This document shows, in pieces, positions 1-7,852 of a stretch of 64,000 nt of DNA (the stretch's first letter is position 1; each line of letters opens with the position of its first letter). The translations under genes and the position numbers were made by a program. Below the pieces are notes generated by a model that was not told where the DNA came from, ran no database searches, and worked only from the letters and a program-made list of their open reading frames with translations. Origin of the DNA: Marivirga lumbricoides (GTDB lineage: Bacteria > Bacteroidota > Bacteroidia > Cytophagales > Cyclobacteriaceae). Where the stretch lies: positions 248,001-312,000 of the forward strand of contig NZ_BMEC01000001.1 of the NCBI RefSeq assembly GCF_014636295.1. The letters run 5' to 3'.

Positions 1-441
1 TCTTTAGGTTGTACAGGAGCTTTAGCCATTTTTATAGCTTTCTATTTTGCATTACCACCCTGGGTACTCTTCATCGCCTGGGTGAGCTACCATCTTTTTG
101 GCACAAACCTAAAAACTGCCTTCACCATCCTGATCCAACAACTTTTTGGAATCCTCATTGCGATGCTCATTCAATATACGGGAGCTTGGCTTTCAGCATT
201 TATCGGAGCGTTTGGATTTCCTTTAGCCGTATTTATCGCTATGATCGGGGTTTTCTACATTTCAAAATTGAAACGTTTGAATACCATTCCCGCCTACTTT
301 TTGGGACTCATCACCTGGTTTTCTTCGGGTTTTGAAATCGCTGTCCAATCACTTTTTATCCTCATCCTTTCCCTGGTGCCTGGTTATTGTATCGCTGCCC
401 TTGATACTTTTTTACATAATAAATTAGCCGCTAAAAAATAA
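1..441 (+). CDS. DUF1097 family membrane protein, 5' end cut by window
   Basis: A small, very hydrophobic protein of unknown function. The reading frame is open from base 1 (reading SLGCTGALAIFIAFYF...) through the first in-frame ATG at 82 to the stop at 441, so the true start lies outside the window and the ATG at 82 is internal. The motif around PPWVLFIAWVSYHLFG and at least four hydrophobic segments resemble DUF1097 inner-membrane proteins (recalled family resemblance). The C-terminus (HNKLAAKK) is a short cytosolic-looking tail. It is followed after 7 bases by a GNAT gene and may be co-transcribed with it. Function unknown. Confidence 0.75.
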   Translation, partial: SLGCTGALAIFIAFYFALPPWVLFIAWVSYHLFGTNLKTAFTILIQQLFGILIAMLIQYTGAWLSAFIGAFGFPLAVFIAMIGVFYISKLKRLNTIPAYFLGLITWFSSGFEIAVQSLFILILSLVPGYCIAALDTFLHNKLAAKK

Positions 442-448
442 GCTTCAG

Positions 449-886
449 ATGACTGTAAGAAGAGCAACACATTTAGATATAACCGCACTGATGGTTCTTA
501 TGAATGAATTCAGAAAGTTCTACAAACAAGAATCAAACCCTGAAGAAGTAGAAAGCTTTCTGAATGACCGAATGAATAAGGAGGACAGTGTCATTTTTGT
601 AGCCGTTCTGGAAGACCAGTTGCTAGGCTACACCCAGCTTTTCCCTTCTTTCTCGACTATCAAATTAGAAGAAATATGGATTTTGAACGATCTGTTTGTA
701 TCGGAACAATTTCGGGGTTTGGGCGTGGCCTCTCAATTACTAACAAGCGTTTTGGAATTTTCCAAAGCAACCCATCGCCAACAAGTTTGGCTTTTGACAG
801 GAAATGACAATAAAAAAGCACAACAACTTTATCATAAAATCGGATTTAATAACACAAAATTTAAACATTATGTCTTCAACTTTTAA
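449..886 (+). CDS. GNAT family N-acetyltransferase
   Basis: A 145-residue single-domain GNAT acetyltransferase, expected to transfer acetyl from acetyl-CoA to an amine on an unknown small molecule or protein. The signature is the beta4-alpha3 segment LFVSEQFRGLGVASQLL (about residues 80-97), which carries the R/Q-x-x-G-x-G/A acetyl-CoA loop. The C-terminal NDNKKAQQLYHKIGF is the usual A-x-x-L-Y-x-x-x-GF motif. The start is the ATG at 449, 7 bases after the DUF1097 gene. The 3' end overlaps the next gene by 17 bases, so the three genes probably form one transcript. Substrate not predictable. Confidence 0.88.
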   Translation: MTVRRATHLDITALMVLMNEFRKFYKQESNPEEVESFLNDRMNKEDSVIFVAVLEDQLLGYTQLFPSFSTIKLEEIWILNDLFVSEQFRGLGVASQLLTSVLEFSKATHRQQVWLLTGNDNKKAQQLYHKIGFNNTKFKHYVFNF

Positions 887-1328
887 CTCACAACACCGCA
901 TTAACATTAAAGAAGTGGAGCCTGAATGCTGGAAATTAATTATTGAAATAGAACAATTTTTGGCCAGGACTTCTTTAGATAAACAACTTAGGGAACTCAT
1001 TAAAATCAGAACCTCTCAAATCAACAAATGCGCTTTTTGTATTGATTTGCATACAAAAGACGCGTTAAAATTGGGTGAAACTGAACGTAGGATATTCGCC
1101 TTATCCGCCTGGCAGGAAAGTCCATTGTTTTCTGAAAAAGAAAGAGCCGTATTACAGCTCACCGAAGAGATTACTAAAATAAATGAGGCAGGGCTTAGCG
1201 ACCATACCTATGGGAAGATAAGTACGTTATTCAGTGGTAATGAAATCGCACAGCTCATTATCGCCATCAATCATATGAATTTTTTAAATAGGGTGGCCGT
1301 TTCCACAAAATTGATTCACCCTAATTAA
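870..1328 (+). CDS. Carboxymuconolactone decarboxylase/AhpD-like protein
   Basis: A 152-residue AhpD-like protein. The redox signature is CAFC with a following His: C54, C57 and H61 in the segment INKCAFCIDLHTKDA. This is the CxxC-x3-H arrangement of alkylhydroperoxidase AhpD relatives, which reduce peroxides through a Cys pair. I chose the ATG at 870 because the longer frame from 804 lies deep inside the GNAT gene and adds 22 residues not typical of the family. The start still overlaps the GNAT stop by 17 bases, which suggests translational coupling. Predicted cytosolic. The physiological role (peroxide defence or another thiol reaction) is inference. Confidence 0.88.
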   Translation: MSSTFNSQHRINIKEVEPECWKLIIEIEQFLARTSLDKQLRELIKIRTSQINKCAFCIDLHTKDALKLGETERRIFALSAWQESPLFSEKERAVLQLTEEITKINEAGLSDHTYGKISTLFSGNEIAQLIIAINHMNFLNRVAVSTKLIHPN

Positions 1329-1378
1329 AAAGATAAAAAAATCAGCTTTGGAGGGGAAAATTTAACCCTAACTCATTT

Positions 1379-1792
1379 TTATTCTTCAGCATGCAAGCCA
1401 ATCCTGTTTCCTTCGGTATCTAGTATAACTGAAAACAGACCGAAAGGAGCTTCAGTCTTAGGAATAAGAACTTTCCCTCCTGCTTTTTCAACTTTATCAA
1501 TAACAACTTGAATATGGGGACTGGCATTTATATATATAAATATTCCTTTTTCTGTTGGCGTTCTGTCTTTTGATTTCGATAAAACACCGGTAACTCTCCC
1601 TGACAGTGCTTGTTTAACATTGGGATCGTAAGGAAAGAAAGTTAGTTCCTCATTTGTTTCTGTAAAAGTTTTAGTGGTCATTACTATATCAAATATAGTC
1701 TCATAAAACTTTTTAGCTCTAGTAGTATCTAAAACCGGGATTTCAAACCATGTGAGCACATTATTATTATCACTAATTTTTTGTAGCATCAT
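1379..1792 (-). CDS. VOC (glyoxalase/bleomycin resistance) family protein
   Basis: A 137-residue single-domain VOC protein, made of two beta-alpha-beta-beta-beta modules. N-terminal module: VLTWFEIPVLDTTRAKKFYETIF. C-terminal module: PFGLFSVILDTEGNRIGLH, the usual metal-binding-strand ending. VOC proteins bind a divalent metal and act as isomerases, dioxygenases or drug-binding proteins; the substrate cannot be read here. It closely resembles the VOC lipoprotein at 4121-4615 in both modules, so the two look like paralogues. No signal peptide, hence cytosolic. It lies convergent to the AhpD-like gene, with a 50-base gap. Start is the first of two adjacent ATG codons. Confidence 0.85.
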   Translation of the reverse strand: MMLQKISDNNNVLTWFEIPVLDTTRAKKFYETIFDIVMTTKTFTETNEELTFFPYDPNVKQALSGRVTGVLSKSKDRTPTEKGIFIYINASPHIQVVIDKVEKAGGKVLIPKTEAPFGLFSVILDTEGNRIGLHAEE

Positions 1793-1860
1793 ATCAACAT
1801 TTTTGTTTAGTCAAAAGTGGCGCTTAATTGTTTAATTAAGCTGAGACATTTGTCACAAAA

Positions 1861-2430
1861 TCAGGAAATCCTTCTATTGCGTATTCTGCTTAGGGTCTCT
1901 CTTGTGACACCAAGAAATGAAGCTAATTGGGTAAGTGAAACTCTTTGTACAATATGTGGGTGATGGGTTTCTATATATTCCAGTCGCTCTTTTGGGCTAT
2001 AAAGCTTAAAAATTGCTAAAAATTCTTCCTGCTTTACGGCAAACTGGCGCAAACAAATTCGTCCTAAATTTTCGATTTTAGGGTGCTGTTTTGATAGCTC
2101 AAATAATTTATCTTTGTTAAATACAATAGTAATTAGCGGTTCACAGGCTATGATGTTATATTTTGACTCTAATCCGCTACCAAAACTAGTAACATTAGTT
2201 GCTATTTCATTCTCAAAGAATAATTCGGTGTTTTTTATGTTTCCATCTATTTCATAATAACTTTTGCAATAGCCCGCATCTATATAAAAAAGTGAGCTGC
2301 AAACTTCCCCTTCCCGTAAGAGCAACTCATTCCTGGCAAATGTTCTCTTAGTTAAAGCAGGTTTTAAATATTCCCAATCTTCCTCTGAAAAGGGGGTTAA
2401 AGAACAAATATAGCTTAGTAGATTATTCAT
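1861..2430 (-). CDS. Crp/Fnr family transcriptional regulator
   Basis: A 189-residue regulator with an N-terminal cyclic-nucleotide-binding-like beta-barrel (about residues 10-120, including FARNELLLREGEVCSSLFYI) and a C-terminal winged helix (VSLTQLASFLGVTRETLSRI, about residues 163-182). It lacks the N-terminal Cys cluster of true Fnr, and I do not see the full PRAAL-type cAMP-binding cassette, so the effector is unknown. This short Crp-like type is common in Bacteroidota, where it often controls a neighbouring stress or detoxification gene. The VOC gene 68 bases downstream on the same strand is the obvious candidate partner (inference). Confidence 0.85.
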   Translation of the reverse strand: MNNLLSYICSLTPFSEEDWEYLKPALTKRTFARNELLLREGEVCSSLFYIDAGYCKSYYEIDGNIKNTELFFENEIATNVTSFGSGLESKYNIIACEPLITIVFNKDKLFELSKQHPKIENLGRICLRQFAVKQEEFLAIFKLYSPKERLEYIETHHPHIVQRVSLTQLASFLGVTRETLSRIRNRRIS

Positions 2431-2777
2431 TATTTTCAGTTTCTCTCTAAGACACCAGATGCCGGTGATGAATCTGGTATTTTTATAGTCTAAAACTAGT
2501 CAAAAAAACCTGTGACATAAAACATTCAACATCCCTCCTTTCTTTTTTAGCTCACTGTTGATTCTTGGTTTTAGGGCTCATAAACCTACCTTGTAGATTA
2601 GCATTGCGCACCCTTCAACAAAAGCTCAGGACAAGCAAACAAAACCGCCTGCCTTGGACAGGAAAGGCTAGGCTTATTTTTACATCCTTAAAAACTACAC
2701 CTACTCCTTATCCTGCGGATGGCAAATACAGTTAATCAATTCATGAATTTAAGCTTTTATGCAAAAACCGTTTGCGT
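2431..2777. other. Intergenic spacer, no gene seen
   Basis: 347 bases between the start of the Crp/Fnr gene and the stop of the quinone reductase gene, both minus strand. It must hold the Crp/Fnr promoter near 2431-2520. A weak inverted pair (CCTGCC...GGACAGG around 2650-2666) is the only structure I noticed. No ORF, tRNA or convincing terminator. Confidence 0.6.
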
Positions 2778-3323
2778 CTATTCCAATTCAGCTAAGCGTT
2801 TTATTAGTTTTCGGGCATGTTCTTTTGCGTTGTTTTTGATGTCGGTTTCGGTATAACCGGCCGCCAGTGACGTTCCATGAAAGTAAATGGGATCAATATA
2901 ATTCATTTGGGCAAACAAGGCAGTTTGCTCCAGGTTTTTGCAAAACTCGTACACCCGAAAATGCTGAAATCCTAAAACATTGTAGCTGATTTCTGATGAG
3001 CCAACAGTAAAACTCGGGACAAAATTTTTACCTTTTAGTTTGTCGCCTTGGGAACCATAAGCAAATTGATATGCAAAAACCTCATCGAACCAAAGTTTTA
3101 AAATGGCGGGCATATTGTACCAGTAAAATGGATATTGAAACACAATAGTTTGGTGCTTTAACAGTGCTTCCTGCTCTGCTTTTATATCTATTTTGTAGTC
3201 CGGATATAAGTGGTGAATGTTCCTGATTTCAATAGTTAAATCCCATTTCTGCAATTCTTCGATTACCGTTCTGTTGGCGAAGGAGTTTTTATAATTGGGA
3301 TGTCCTAAAATAATTAATGCCAT
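2778..3323 (-). CDS. NAD(P)H:quinone oxidoreductase, flavodoxin fold (NQO1/KefF type)
   Basis: A 181-residue flavodoxin-like NAD(P)H dehydrogenase, expected to carry out two-electron, FMN/FAD-dependent reduction of quinones or other electrophiles in the cytosol. Family marks are the N-terminal strand MALIILGHPNYKNSFANR, with the phosphate-binding Ser of the family in the SFANR segment, and the active-site stretch FQYPFYWYNMPAILKLWFDE (about residues 101-120), which matches the P-x-x-WYxxPA(I/L)LKxWxDxV motif. It is divergently oriented from an HxlR regulator across a 93-base intergenic region, a pairing often seen for redox-controlled quinone reductases. Whether the cofactor is FMN or FAD is not decidable here. 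Confidence 0.9.
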   Translation of the reverse strand: MALIILGHPNYKNSFANRTVIEELQKWDLTIEIRNIHHLYPDYKIDIKAEQEALLKHQTIVFQYPFYWYNMPAILKLWFDEVFAYQFAYGSQGDKLKGKNFVPSFTVGSSEISYNVLGFQHFRVYEFCKNLEQTALFAQMNYIDPIYFHGTSLAAGYTETDIKNNAKEHARKLIKRLAELE

Positions 3324-3416
3324 AATCTATACTATCATTAGTTGAGTTGCTAAACTACTTTTAGTGCTTTATATTTACAATACCTATCGATTTGGATAGC
3401 TGGAAATTAAATAGCG
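3324..3416. promoter_or_regulatory. Divergent promoter region, quinone reductase / HxlR
   Basis: A 93-base intergenic region between two divergent genes, so both promoters and any HxlR operator must lie here. Two imperfect inverted repeats are visible: TAGTTGAGTTGCTAAACTA (about 3338-3356) and CTATCGATTTGGATAG (about 3386-3401). HxlR regulators bind as dimers to such dyads. Which dyad is the operator is not shown by the sequence. Confidence 0.4.
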
Positions 3417-3791
3417 ATGAAAGAAGAATGTAAAGGCGATTACGTAAAAGTGAACGGGAAAATTTATCCGTGTTCAGTAAGTCTAACAATGGATTTGGTG
3501 GGCGGAAAATGGAAAGCGGTTATTTTATACCACTTGATGGATGCTAACAAAAGGTTTAGCGAACTCCGCAGGGAAATGGGTACGGTTACCGAAATGACAC
3601 TAAGCTTGCAACTAAAGCAACTGGAAAAAGACGGATTAGTCTCCCGAAAAGTATATGGCAAAAAACCACCGGTTAAGGTTGTTTATGGGTTAACCGATTT
3701 CGGAAAATCTTTTATCCCGGTGTTGGAGTCCATTACCCAATGGGGCAATCAAGTGGTAAGTGAAAAGGGGGAATTTGTCAATGCGGATTAA
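3417..3791 (+). CDS. HxlR family transcriptional regulator
   Basis: A 124-residue HxlR winged-helix regulator. The core LVGGKWKAVILYHLM (about residues 28-42), the FSELRREMGTVTEMTLSLQL recognition region and the wing VVYGLTDFGKSFIPVLESI are all typical. A conserved N-terminal Cys (C19, in YPCSV, just before helix 1) is in the position used by redox-sensing members such as YodB and QorR; C5 is a second one. Together with the divergent NAD(P)H:quinone reductase this suggests a thiol switch that senses quinones or oxidants (inference). Start ATG at 3417. Confidence 0.9.
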   Translation: MKEECKGDYVKVNGKIYPCSVSLTMDLVGGKWKAVILYHLMDANKRFSELRREMGTVTEMTLSLQLKQLEKDGLVSRKVYGKKPPVKVVYGLTDFGKSFIPVLESITQWGNQVVSEKGEFVNAD

Positions 3792-4120
3792 AATATGGCT
3801 AGGCGACCATCAATTGTTGTTTGTTTGTGCCTTTTCAATTGTTTAAATTCAGAATATTAACCTACTTCATAAACCGGTTTTCAAGTTCATAACAATGTGA
3901 TCTTTTACAAAATTACTGCTTAAAAAGAGTAAACTATGTCCCTTTAACTCTGTAAACCATCTCTCCTTCCCCTACTCTTGTTTGTACTAAGGTGTAGTAT
4001 AAAACAGTAGCAGAGTGAGTGCATCAAATCTTCAACATGCTACTGAATAAACACAAAGCGGTTAGAGCTTACACCCGATCCGCTATGGCTTTTATGTATA
4101 GTGAGTTCGCTTCTCTTCGT
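3792..4120. other. Intergenic spacer between convergent genes, nothing recognised
   Basis: 329 bases between the stop of the HxlR gene (plus) and the stop of the VOC lipoprotein gene (minus). No ORF of note, no tRNA-like cloverleaf and no strong terminator hairpin were seen. The sequence is AT-rich and unstructured. Confidence 0.5.
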
Positions 4121-4615
4121 TTAATTTGGTGAATGAAGCCCGATCTTATTTCCTTCCGAGTCATGGAAAATGGCAAAATATCCATTCTCGTCAGCGTGAG
4201 GTGTTTTTGGAATAATAATTTTTCCGCTGTTCTTTTCTACTTTGTCAAGAATAGTTTGAAGATTCTCCCCACCATTGAGATAAATAGTAACTCCCTTGGC
4301 AGAAGGTTCGAAGCCTTCTCCTTTCATAATTACTCCTGTTACCATTTGGTCTTGATAGGGGAACAAACCCATTTCCATTTCAGAGAAATCTAATCTTTCA
4401 ATTTCTACTCCTAAAATTTCTTTGTAAAAGTTGATAGCCCGTGAAATATCTGTTGCCGGAATTTCAAAAATTGAGATGTAGCTGTTCATATTTTCCATGT
4501 TTTTGAAAGTTGTTTCTTTGGTATGATCTGGTTCTGAGATTGAAGAATCTTTATTTGTGCAGGACACAACACTAAAAGCGAGGGCAGTAACTGTGATAAG
4601 TATAGTTTCTTTCAT
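4121..4615 (-). CDS. VOC family protein with predicted lipoprotein signal peptide
   Basis: A 164-residue VOC protein. Residues 1-19 (MKETILITVTALAFSVVSC) look like a lipoprotein signal ending in a lipobox-like VVSC with Cys at position 19. A polar linker follows, then the VOC domain from about residue 45 (ISIFEIPATDISRAINFYKE) to the end (FAIFHDSEGNKIGLH). An internal Met (MENMNSYIS, about residue 40) would give a cytosolic protein of normal VOC length, so the start and the location are open. The domain resembles the VOC gene at 1379-1792. It is downstream of an AraC regulator on the same strand (72-base gap), which may control it. Confidence 0.78.
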   Translation of the reverse strand: MKETILITVTALAFSVVSCTNKDSSISEPDHTKETTFKNMENMNSYISIFEIPATDISRAINFYKEILGVEIERLDFSEMEMGLFPYQDQMVTGVIMKGEGFEPSAKGVTIYLNGGENLQTILDKVEKNSGKIIIPKTPHADENGYFAIFHDSEGNKIGLHSPN

Positions 4616-4687
4616 TTTCCAATTTTTTTAACAGGACAAATTTAATTGTGGAAAGTCCCTTAAAATTGTAAAAATGCGACACCCAGT

Positions 4688-5503
4688 TTATTTGTAAAAA
4701 ATAGTAGATAGAGTTAAATTTTCATTTCCTAAAAACTCCTTTGGGTTTGTCCCTGTAAACTCCTTAAAGTCTTTAATGAAATGGGCCTGGTCATAATATT
4801 CACTATCATAAGCGATATTAGTTAAGCTTTCTTCCTCTTTATCAAGTAGCATTTTTAATGCTGTTTGCAGTCGAATAACTTTACCTAACTGTTTTGGACT
4901 CACTCCTATTTGATTTGCAAACTTTCTCTCAAGTTGTCTTCTTTTGGACAAGTCTTCTTTAAGAATCGTTTTTATGGAAGCAGTTCCTTTAGTTGACAAA
5001 AGGGCTTCAACAGTGGATTTTACTATATTCTCAACCATTGATTTTTCATTTAATCTCGCTCTGAGAAATTTCTCTATGATCTGAATCCTTTCTTGAGTGT
5101 TTTTTGCCTGAATTACTTCCTTTTCCAGTTCCCTGGCGATTTTTTCTTCAAACAATAATTCAATTGGTGTTTCTTTATTAGCTAAGTTCTTAATGGGTTC
5201 GGATACAAAATTGGCAAATCCGTATGGGTAAAAGCGAATAGCAAATGTATTCACATGTCCTGTAGGTTGGATATAAAATGGTTCAATTGTTTGTCCAAGT
5301 ACCATTGCCCGAGGTTGTAGGATAAATTCATCATCCGAAGTATATCGCTTAATATCATCGCCAAGAATAAAAGCCATCTCGATACAGCCATCGGGAACAA
5401 TCCGCTGTTTTTGTGAATCAATATTGGCAGGAACTTCTAAAGTCCAGTAGCAGCTAATAAACGATGCTAAATCCGGATGAGGCTGAAATGTCAGGTAGTT
5501 CAT
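4688..5503 (-). CDS. AraC family transcriptional regulator
   Basis: A 271-residue AraC-type regulator. The N-terminal half starts HPDLASFISCYWTLEVP and continues IVPDGCIEMAFIL, the pattern of the DUF6597-type sensor domain found in many Bacteroidota AraC proteins. The C-terminal third is the double helix-turn-helix. Its second motif, IAYDSEYYDQAHFIKDFKEF followed by TGTNPKEF, is the classic AraC signature. Located upstream of, and same strand as, the VOC lipoprotein, and followed upstream by a 9-bp hairpin at 5569-5589. Ligand unknown. Confidence 0.88.
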   Translation of the reverse strand: MNYLTFQPHPDLASFISCYWTLEVPANIDSQKQRIVPDGCIEMAFILGDDIKRYTSDDEFILQPRAMVLGQTIEPFYIQPTGHVNTFAIRFYPYGFANFVSEPIKNLANKETPIELLFEEKIARELEKEVIQAKNTQERIQIIEKFLRARLNEKSMVENIVKSTVEALLSTKGTASIKTILKEDLSKRRQLERKFANQIGVSPKQLGKVIRLQTALKMLLDKEEESLTNIAYDSEYYDQAHFIKDFKEFTGTNPKEFLGNENLTLSTIFYK

Positions 5504-5568
5504 TTATCTTTCGGTCGTTTTTTCTGAGTGACGTACAATTAAAAGCGTAAACTTTCAATTTACAGCTT

Positions 5569-5589
5569 GGCCAAATCTACGATTTGGCC
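5569..5589. repeat. Perfect 9-bp inverted repeat (GGCCAAATC-TAC-GATTTGGCC)
   Basis: Arms GGCCAAATC (5569-5577) and GATTTGGCC (5581-5589) are perfectly complementary with a three-base loop. It lies between the start of the AraC gene and the stop of the hypothetical gene at 5661-6386. No T-tract follows on either strand, so it is not a classical terminator. It could be a dispersed intergenic hairpin or a regulator site. Confidence 0.6.
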
Positions 5590-5660
5590 CGCTAAAAAGT
5601 ATCTATAACAATTTTAAAAAACACAGAACCAGCTATAATTTCATTTATAGTAGTGCGGTT

Positions 5661-6386
5661 TTATTCATTCAACATTATCATTTCAATAAGTTCATAGGCA
5701 AGCTTTGGAATTTCTTGTCTATTTTCTCTAGATATTCCTTCCATTTTCTGCAACGATTCTTTCAATTCTACATATATTGGATGCTTAAGCCTTGTAATTA
5801 CATGCCCCTTGTTATTTTGTTCTGCTTCTATTTCTGCTTTTAACTTTGTAATGTCATATTCAATTGAGTTAATTAACCTCAAGCCCACAATGATTAGAGG
5901 GTTTGCACTTAAATTATTAATCTGATTATCCAGAAACACTAGTCCGTAATTCTCTAAATCTGAGATGATTTCATGTATTACTCTTGTTGTCGTTTCAATG
6001 CGGCCGTTATGATAATAATATGCGTCCTCAAGTGGCGTAATTCCTATGCCTCGTTTTTGAGAAATCAAATCACAGTGAGGATTAATCCAACCAGTATTGT
6101 ATCCACTTCGACCAACAAAGAATGGATTAAGTCTTGAAGCTACAGAACAGGCACAGATTTTATCTTTTAAAGCAAAGGCTATGTCAAAACTCTCGAATAT
6201 TTTCAGGGGGCCAATCTGTCTTGTTCTTAAAAACGAGTAATATTGGTTTTTATAGGAAGTAAATTGGAAATCAGGAAAATGTTTCTCCATAAGTGGTAAT
6301 ATTATTTTCTTGAATTCACCTCTTTTTAATTCAGAGGATTCATCCATTACCTTTTTCTTATTTCTAAACTTTTCAAAAAACTTCAT
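5661..6386 (-). CDS. Hypothetical protein, 241 aa
   Basis: I do not recognise this protein. It begins with a basic stretch (MKFFEKFRNKKK), has no signal peptide or membrane segment, and is soluble-looking. The middle is a mixed alpha/beta region with aromatic and Gly-rich loops (FVGRSGYNTGWINPHC, about residues 91-106). The C-terminal half is helical and charged. The composition is that of a real gene. It sits in a run of three same-strand orphan genes (5661-7827). The sequence 28 bases before its start matches one before the DUF4261 gene (see the repeat entries). No function inferred. Confidence 0.65.
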   Translation of the reverse strand: MKFFEKFRNKKKVMDESSELKRGEFKKIILPLMEKHFPDFQFTSYKNQYYSFLRTRQIGPLKIFESFDIAFALKDKICACSVASRLNPFFVGRSGYNTGWINPHCDLISQKRGIGITPLEDAYYYHNGRIETTTRVIHEIISDLENYGLVFLDNQINNLSANPLIIVGLRLINSIEYDITKLKAEIEAEQNNKGHVITRLKHPIYVELKESLQKMEGISRENRQEIPKLAYELIEMIMLNE

Positions 6387-6413
6387 CTATGTCATTTCTT
6401 AATACGCTACAAC

Positions 6414-6434
6414 ATTTCAATAGGCATACAATTC
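6414..6434. repeat. Short repeat copy A (ATTTCAATAGGC..ACAATTC)
   Basis: 21 bases, ATTTCAATAGGC + AT + ACAATTC, matching copy B at 7853-7873 with only the two middle bases different. It lies 28 bases upstream of the start of the 241-aa hypothetical gene and overlaps the stop region of the next gene. Confidence 0.55.
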
Positions 6435-6912
6435 ATTTTCGCTTCTTTACGTCATCTATTTTAAACCCATTAAGAGTCTGAATCACTGTTATTTCGTTCA
6501 GGTGTGTTAGTTCGAATCCAGTATCAGTAACTTCTACTTCTAAAATAAACATTCCCTCCTCTCTTTCTTCAAGTAGCTTGCACTTTGTAACGACAATATT
6601 ATCCCAATCCTGTTGATCAATAAGAAACCCTATTCCAAATTCGGCATATGAAGTGTCATAAATGCCACCCCATTTTTGCTTAAACTGTTCCTTAGTTAAG
6701 GAGTTTTCACACTCATAAACTACACAAATCGCGTCTTGCATATATTCCGCATATTGTTCAGTTGTTATTTCATTAAGGGGTTTAAGAGGAAACTTAGCAA
6801 AGTACTCTTCAATAGTGGATGTTAGCCATTTCTGAACTTCATTAGATTCCTGAGCAGGAAGTTGAGTTATTGAAATCATAAAAATTGCTAAGATAAGAAG
6901 AGTTTGTTTCAT
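6433..6912 (-). CDS. Hypothetical secreted protein, 159 aa
   Basis: No family recognised. The N-terminus MKQTLLILAIFMISITQLPAQ is a clear type I signal peptide with predicted cleavage after PAQ (about residue 21), giving a periplasmic or secreted protein of about 138 residues. The mature part is acidic and alpha+beta (EQYAEYMQDAICVVYECENS contains two Cys that could pair). The shape recalls small NTF2-like or DUF4878-type secreted proteins, but I cannot claim that. It lies between two other orphan genes on the same strand. Confidence 0.65.
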   Translation of the reverse strand: MKQTLLILAIFMISITQLPAQESNEVQKWLTSTIEEYFAKFPLKPLNEITTEQYAEYMQDAICVVYECENSLTKEQFKQKWGGIYDTSYAEFGIGFLIDQQDWDNIVVTKCKLLEEREEGMFILEVEVTDTGFELTHLNEITVIQTLNGFKIDDVKKRK

Positions 6913-7041
6913 AATTTATTCTTCAATAAATGGCTGATAATGTTGAGTATACGAAAAGTAATCGGTTAGGAAACACAAAAAATAACGCAAACTAAAATCC
7001 TTGATTTTACTAATATTGTGCTTATTTTATATATATAATTA

Positions 7042-7827
7042 TTACCTGCTGGCTTTTCTTTCCATTTTCCACATTCCATACGGATTTTCAAATAGTTCAT
7101 CTCCTTCGTTTGGTTGATTTTTCTCTTCACCAATTTCAAATATCGGTGATTGCATATCTGTGCTAAAAGTCTGTCCTATATTAATTTCAGGTTTTTCAAT
7201 TAATTGATAATAGCTAAAAACCGAAAGCAAATTGACTGAATCTTGAAATTCTTCATTGTAGACAATACTGTCTTTTAATCCCAAGTTATGCATTCCACAG
7301 GTATAGGTTATTCCTTTCCCATCACTTATTGAATCCAAGACGTACATTTTGTAAAGGTTTGATTCATCAAAATCGGTTAAGAATTCAGTCCAGTGTTCTT
7401 TTGTAAATGCTTTTCCAGTTGTTTCTACTTTAATTCCTATTCCTCCGGATTTTAAAAGTGCATTTCCCGCATCGGCAATTTCTTTTGCGCTTTGCAAATC
7501 TCCAGTTTCTGCTGATAAGTATAAAACGTATTTGTGCTTATCGATTTCACCTAAAAATTCATCTGAAACTCGATTTATCATTCCTGCAAATTTGAACGAA
7601 TCTTTCATTTTATTATCTCTTTCGCAAACTTCTAAATCAAATCCTTTATTAGTTTTTAGGTTCAGAAGTACCATTCCAGCAAATATGAAATCATTCATAT
7701 TATTTTCCGCTATCGCAGTTACGATTTCCGTTCTGTCATTCCAATTTCCAGGTATGCAAAGAATAGTTTTAGGTTTTCTCTCCGTTTGATTAACTGATTT
7801 TTGTTTCTTTTTGAAAATATTGAACAT
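7042..7827 (-). CDS. DUF4261 domain-containing protein
   Basis: A 261-residue cytosolic protein. Residues about 18-220 (KTILCIPGNWNDRTEIV, then FIFAGMVLLNLKTNKGFDLE, then YVLYLSAETGDLQSAKEIADA and GGIGIKVETTGKAF) follow the pattern I associate with DUF4261, a domain of unknown function often carried by immunity-like or accessory genes. The basic N-terminus (MFNIFKKKQKS) resembles that of the 241-aa orphan at 5661. No catalytic motif is visible. The repeat copy B at 7853 lies 26 bases before its start. The family call is from memory of the pattern, so it is moderate. Confidence 0.65.
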   Translation of the reverse strand: MFNIFKKKQKSVNQTERKPKTILCIPGNWNDRTEIVTAIAENNMNDFIFAGMVLLNLKTNKGFDLEVCERDNKMKDSFKFAGMINRVSDEFLGEIDKHKYVLYLSAETGDLQSAKEIADAGNALLKSGGIGIKVETTGKAFTKEHWTEFLTDFDESNLYKMYVLDSISDGKGITYTCGMHNLGLKDSIVYNEEFQDSVNLLSVFSYYQLIEKPEINIGQTFSTDMQSPIFEIGEEKNQPNEGDELFENPYGMWKMERKASR

Positions 7828-7852
7828 AGTTGTGTTTCAGCTTGCAGCTAAT

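Noticed and set aside
9-335. ORF of 108 aa overlapping the first gene in another frame
   Set aside because: The +1 frame is open from base 1 and encodes the DUF1097-like membrane protein; this ORF is a shadow.
740-1000. Antisense ORF over the GNAT/AhpD-like junction
   Set aside because: Composition and position show it is the complement of two well-supported genes.
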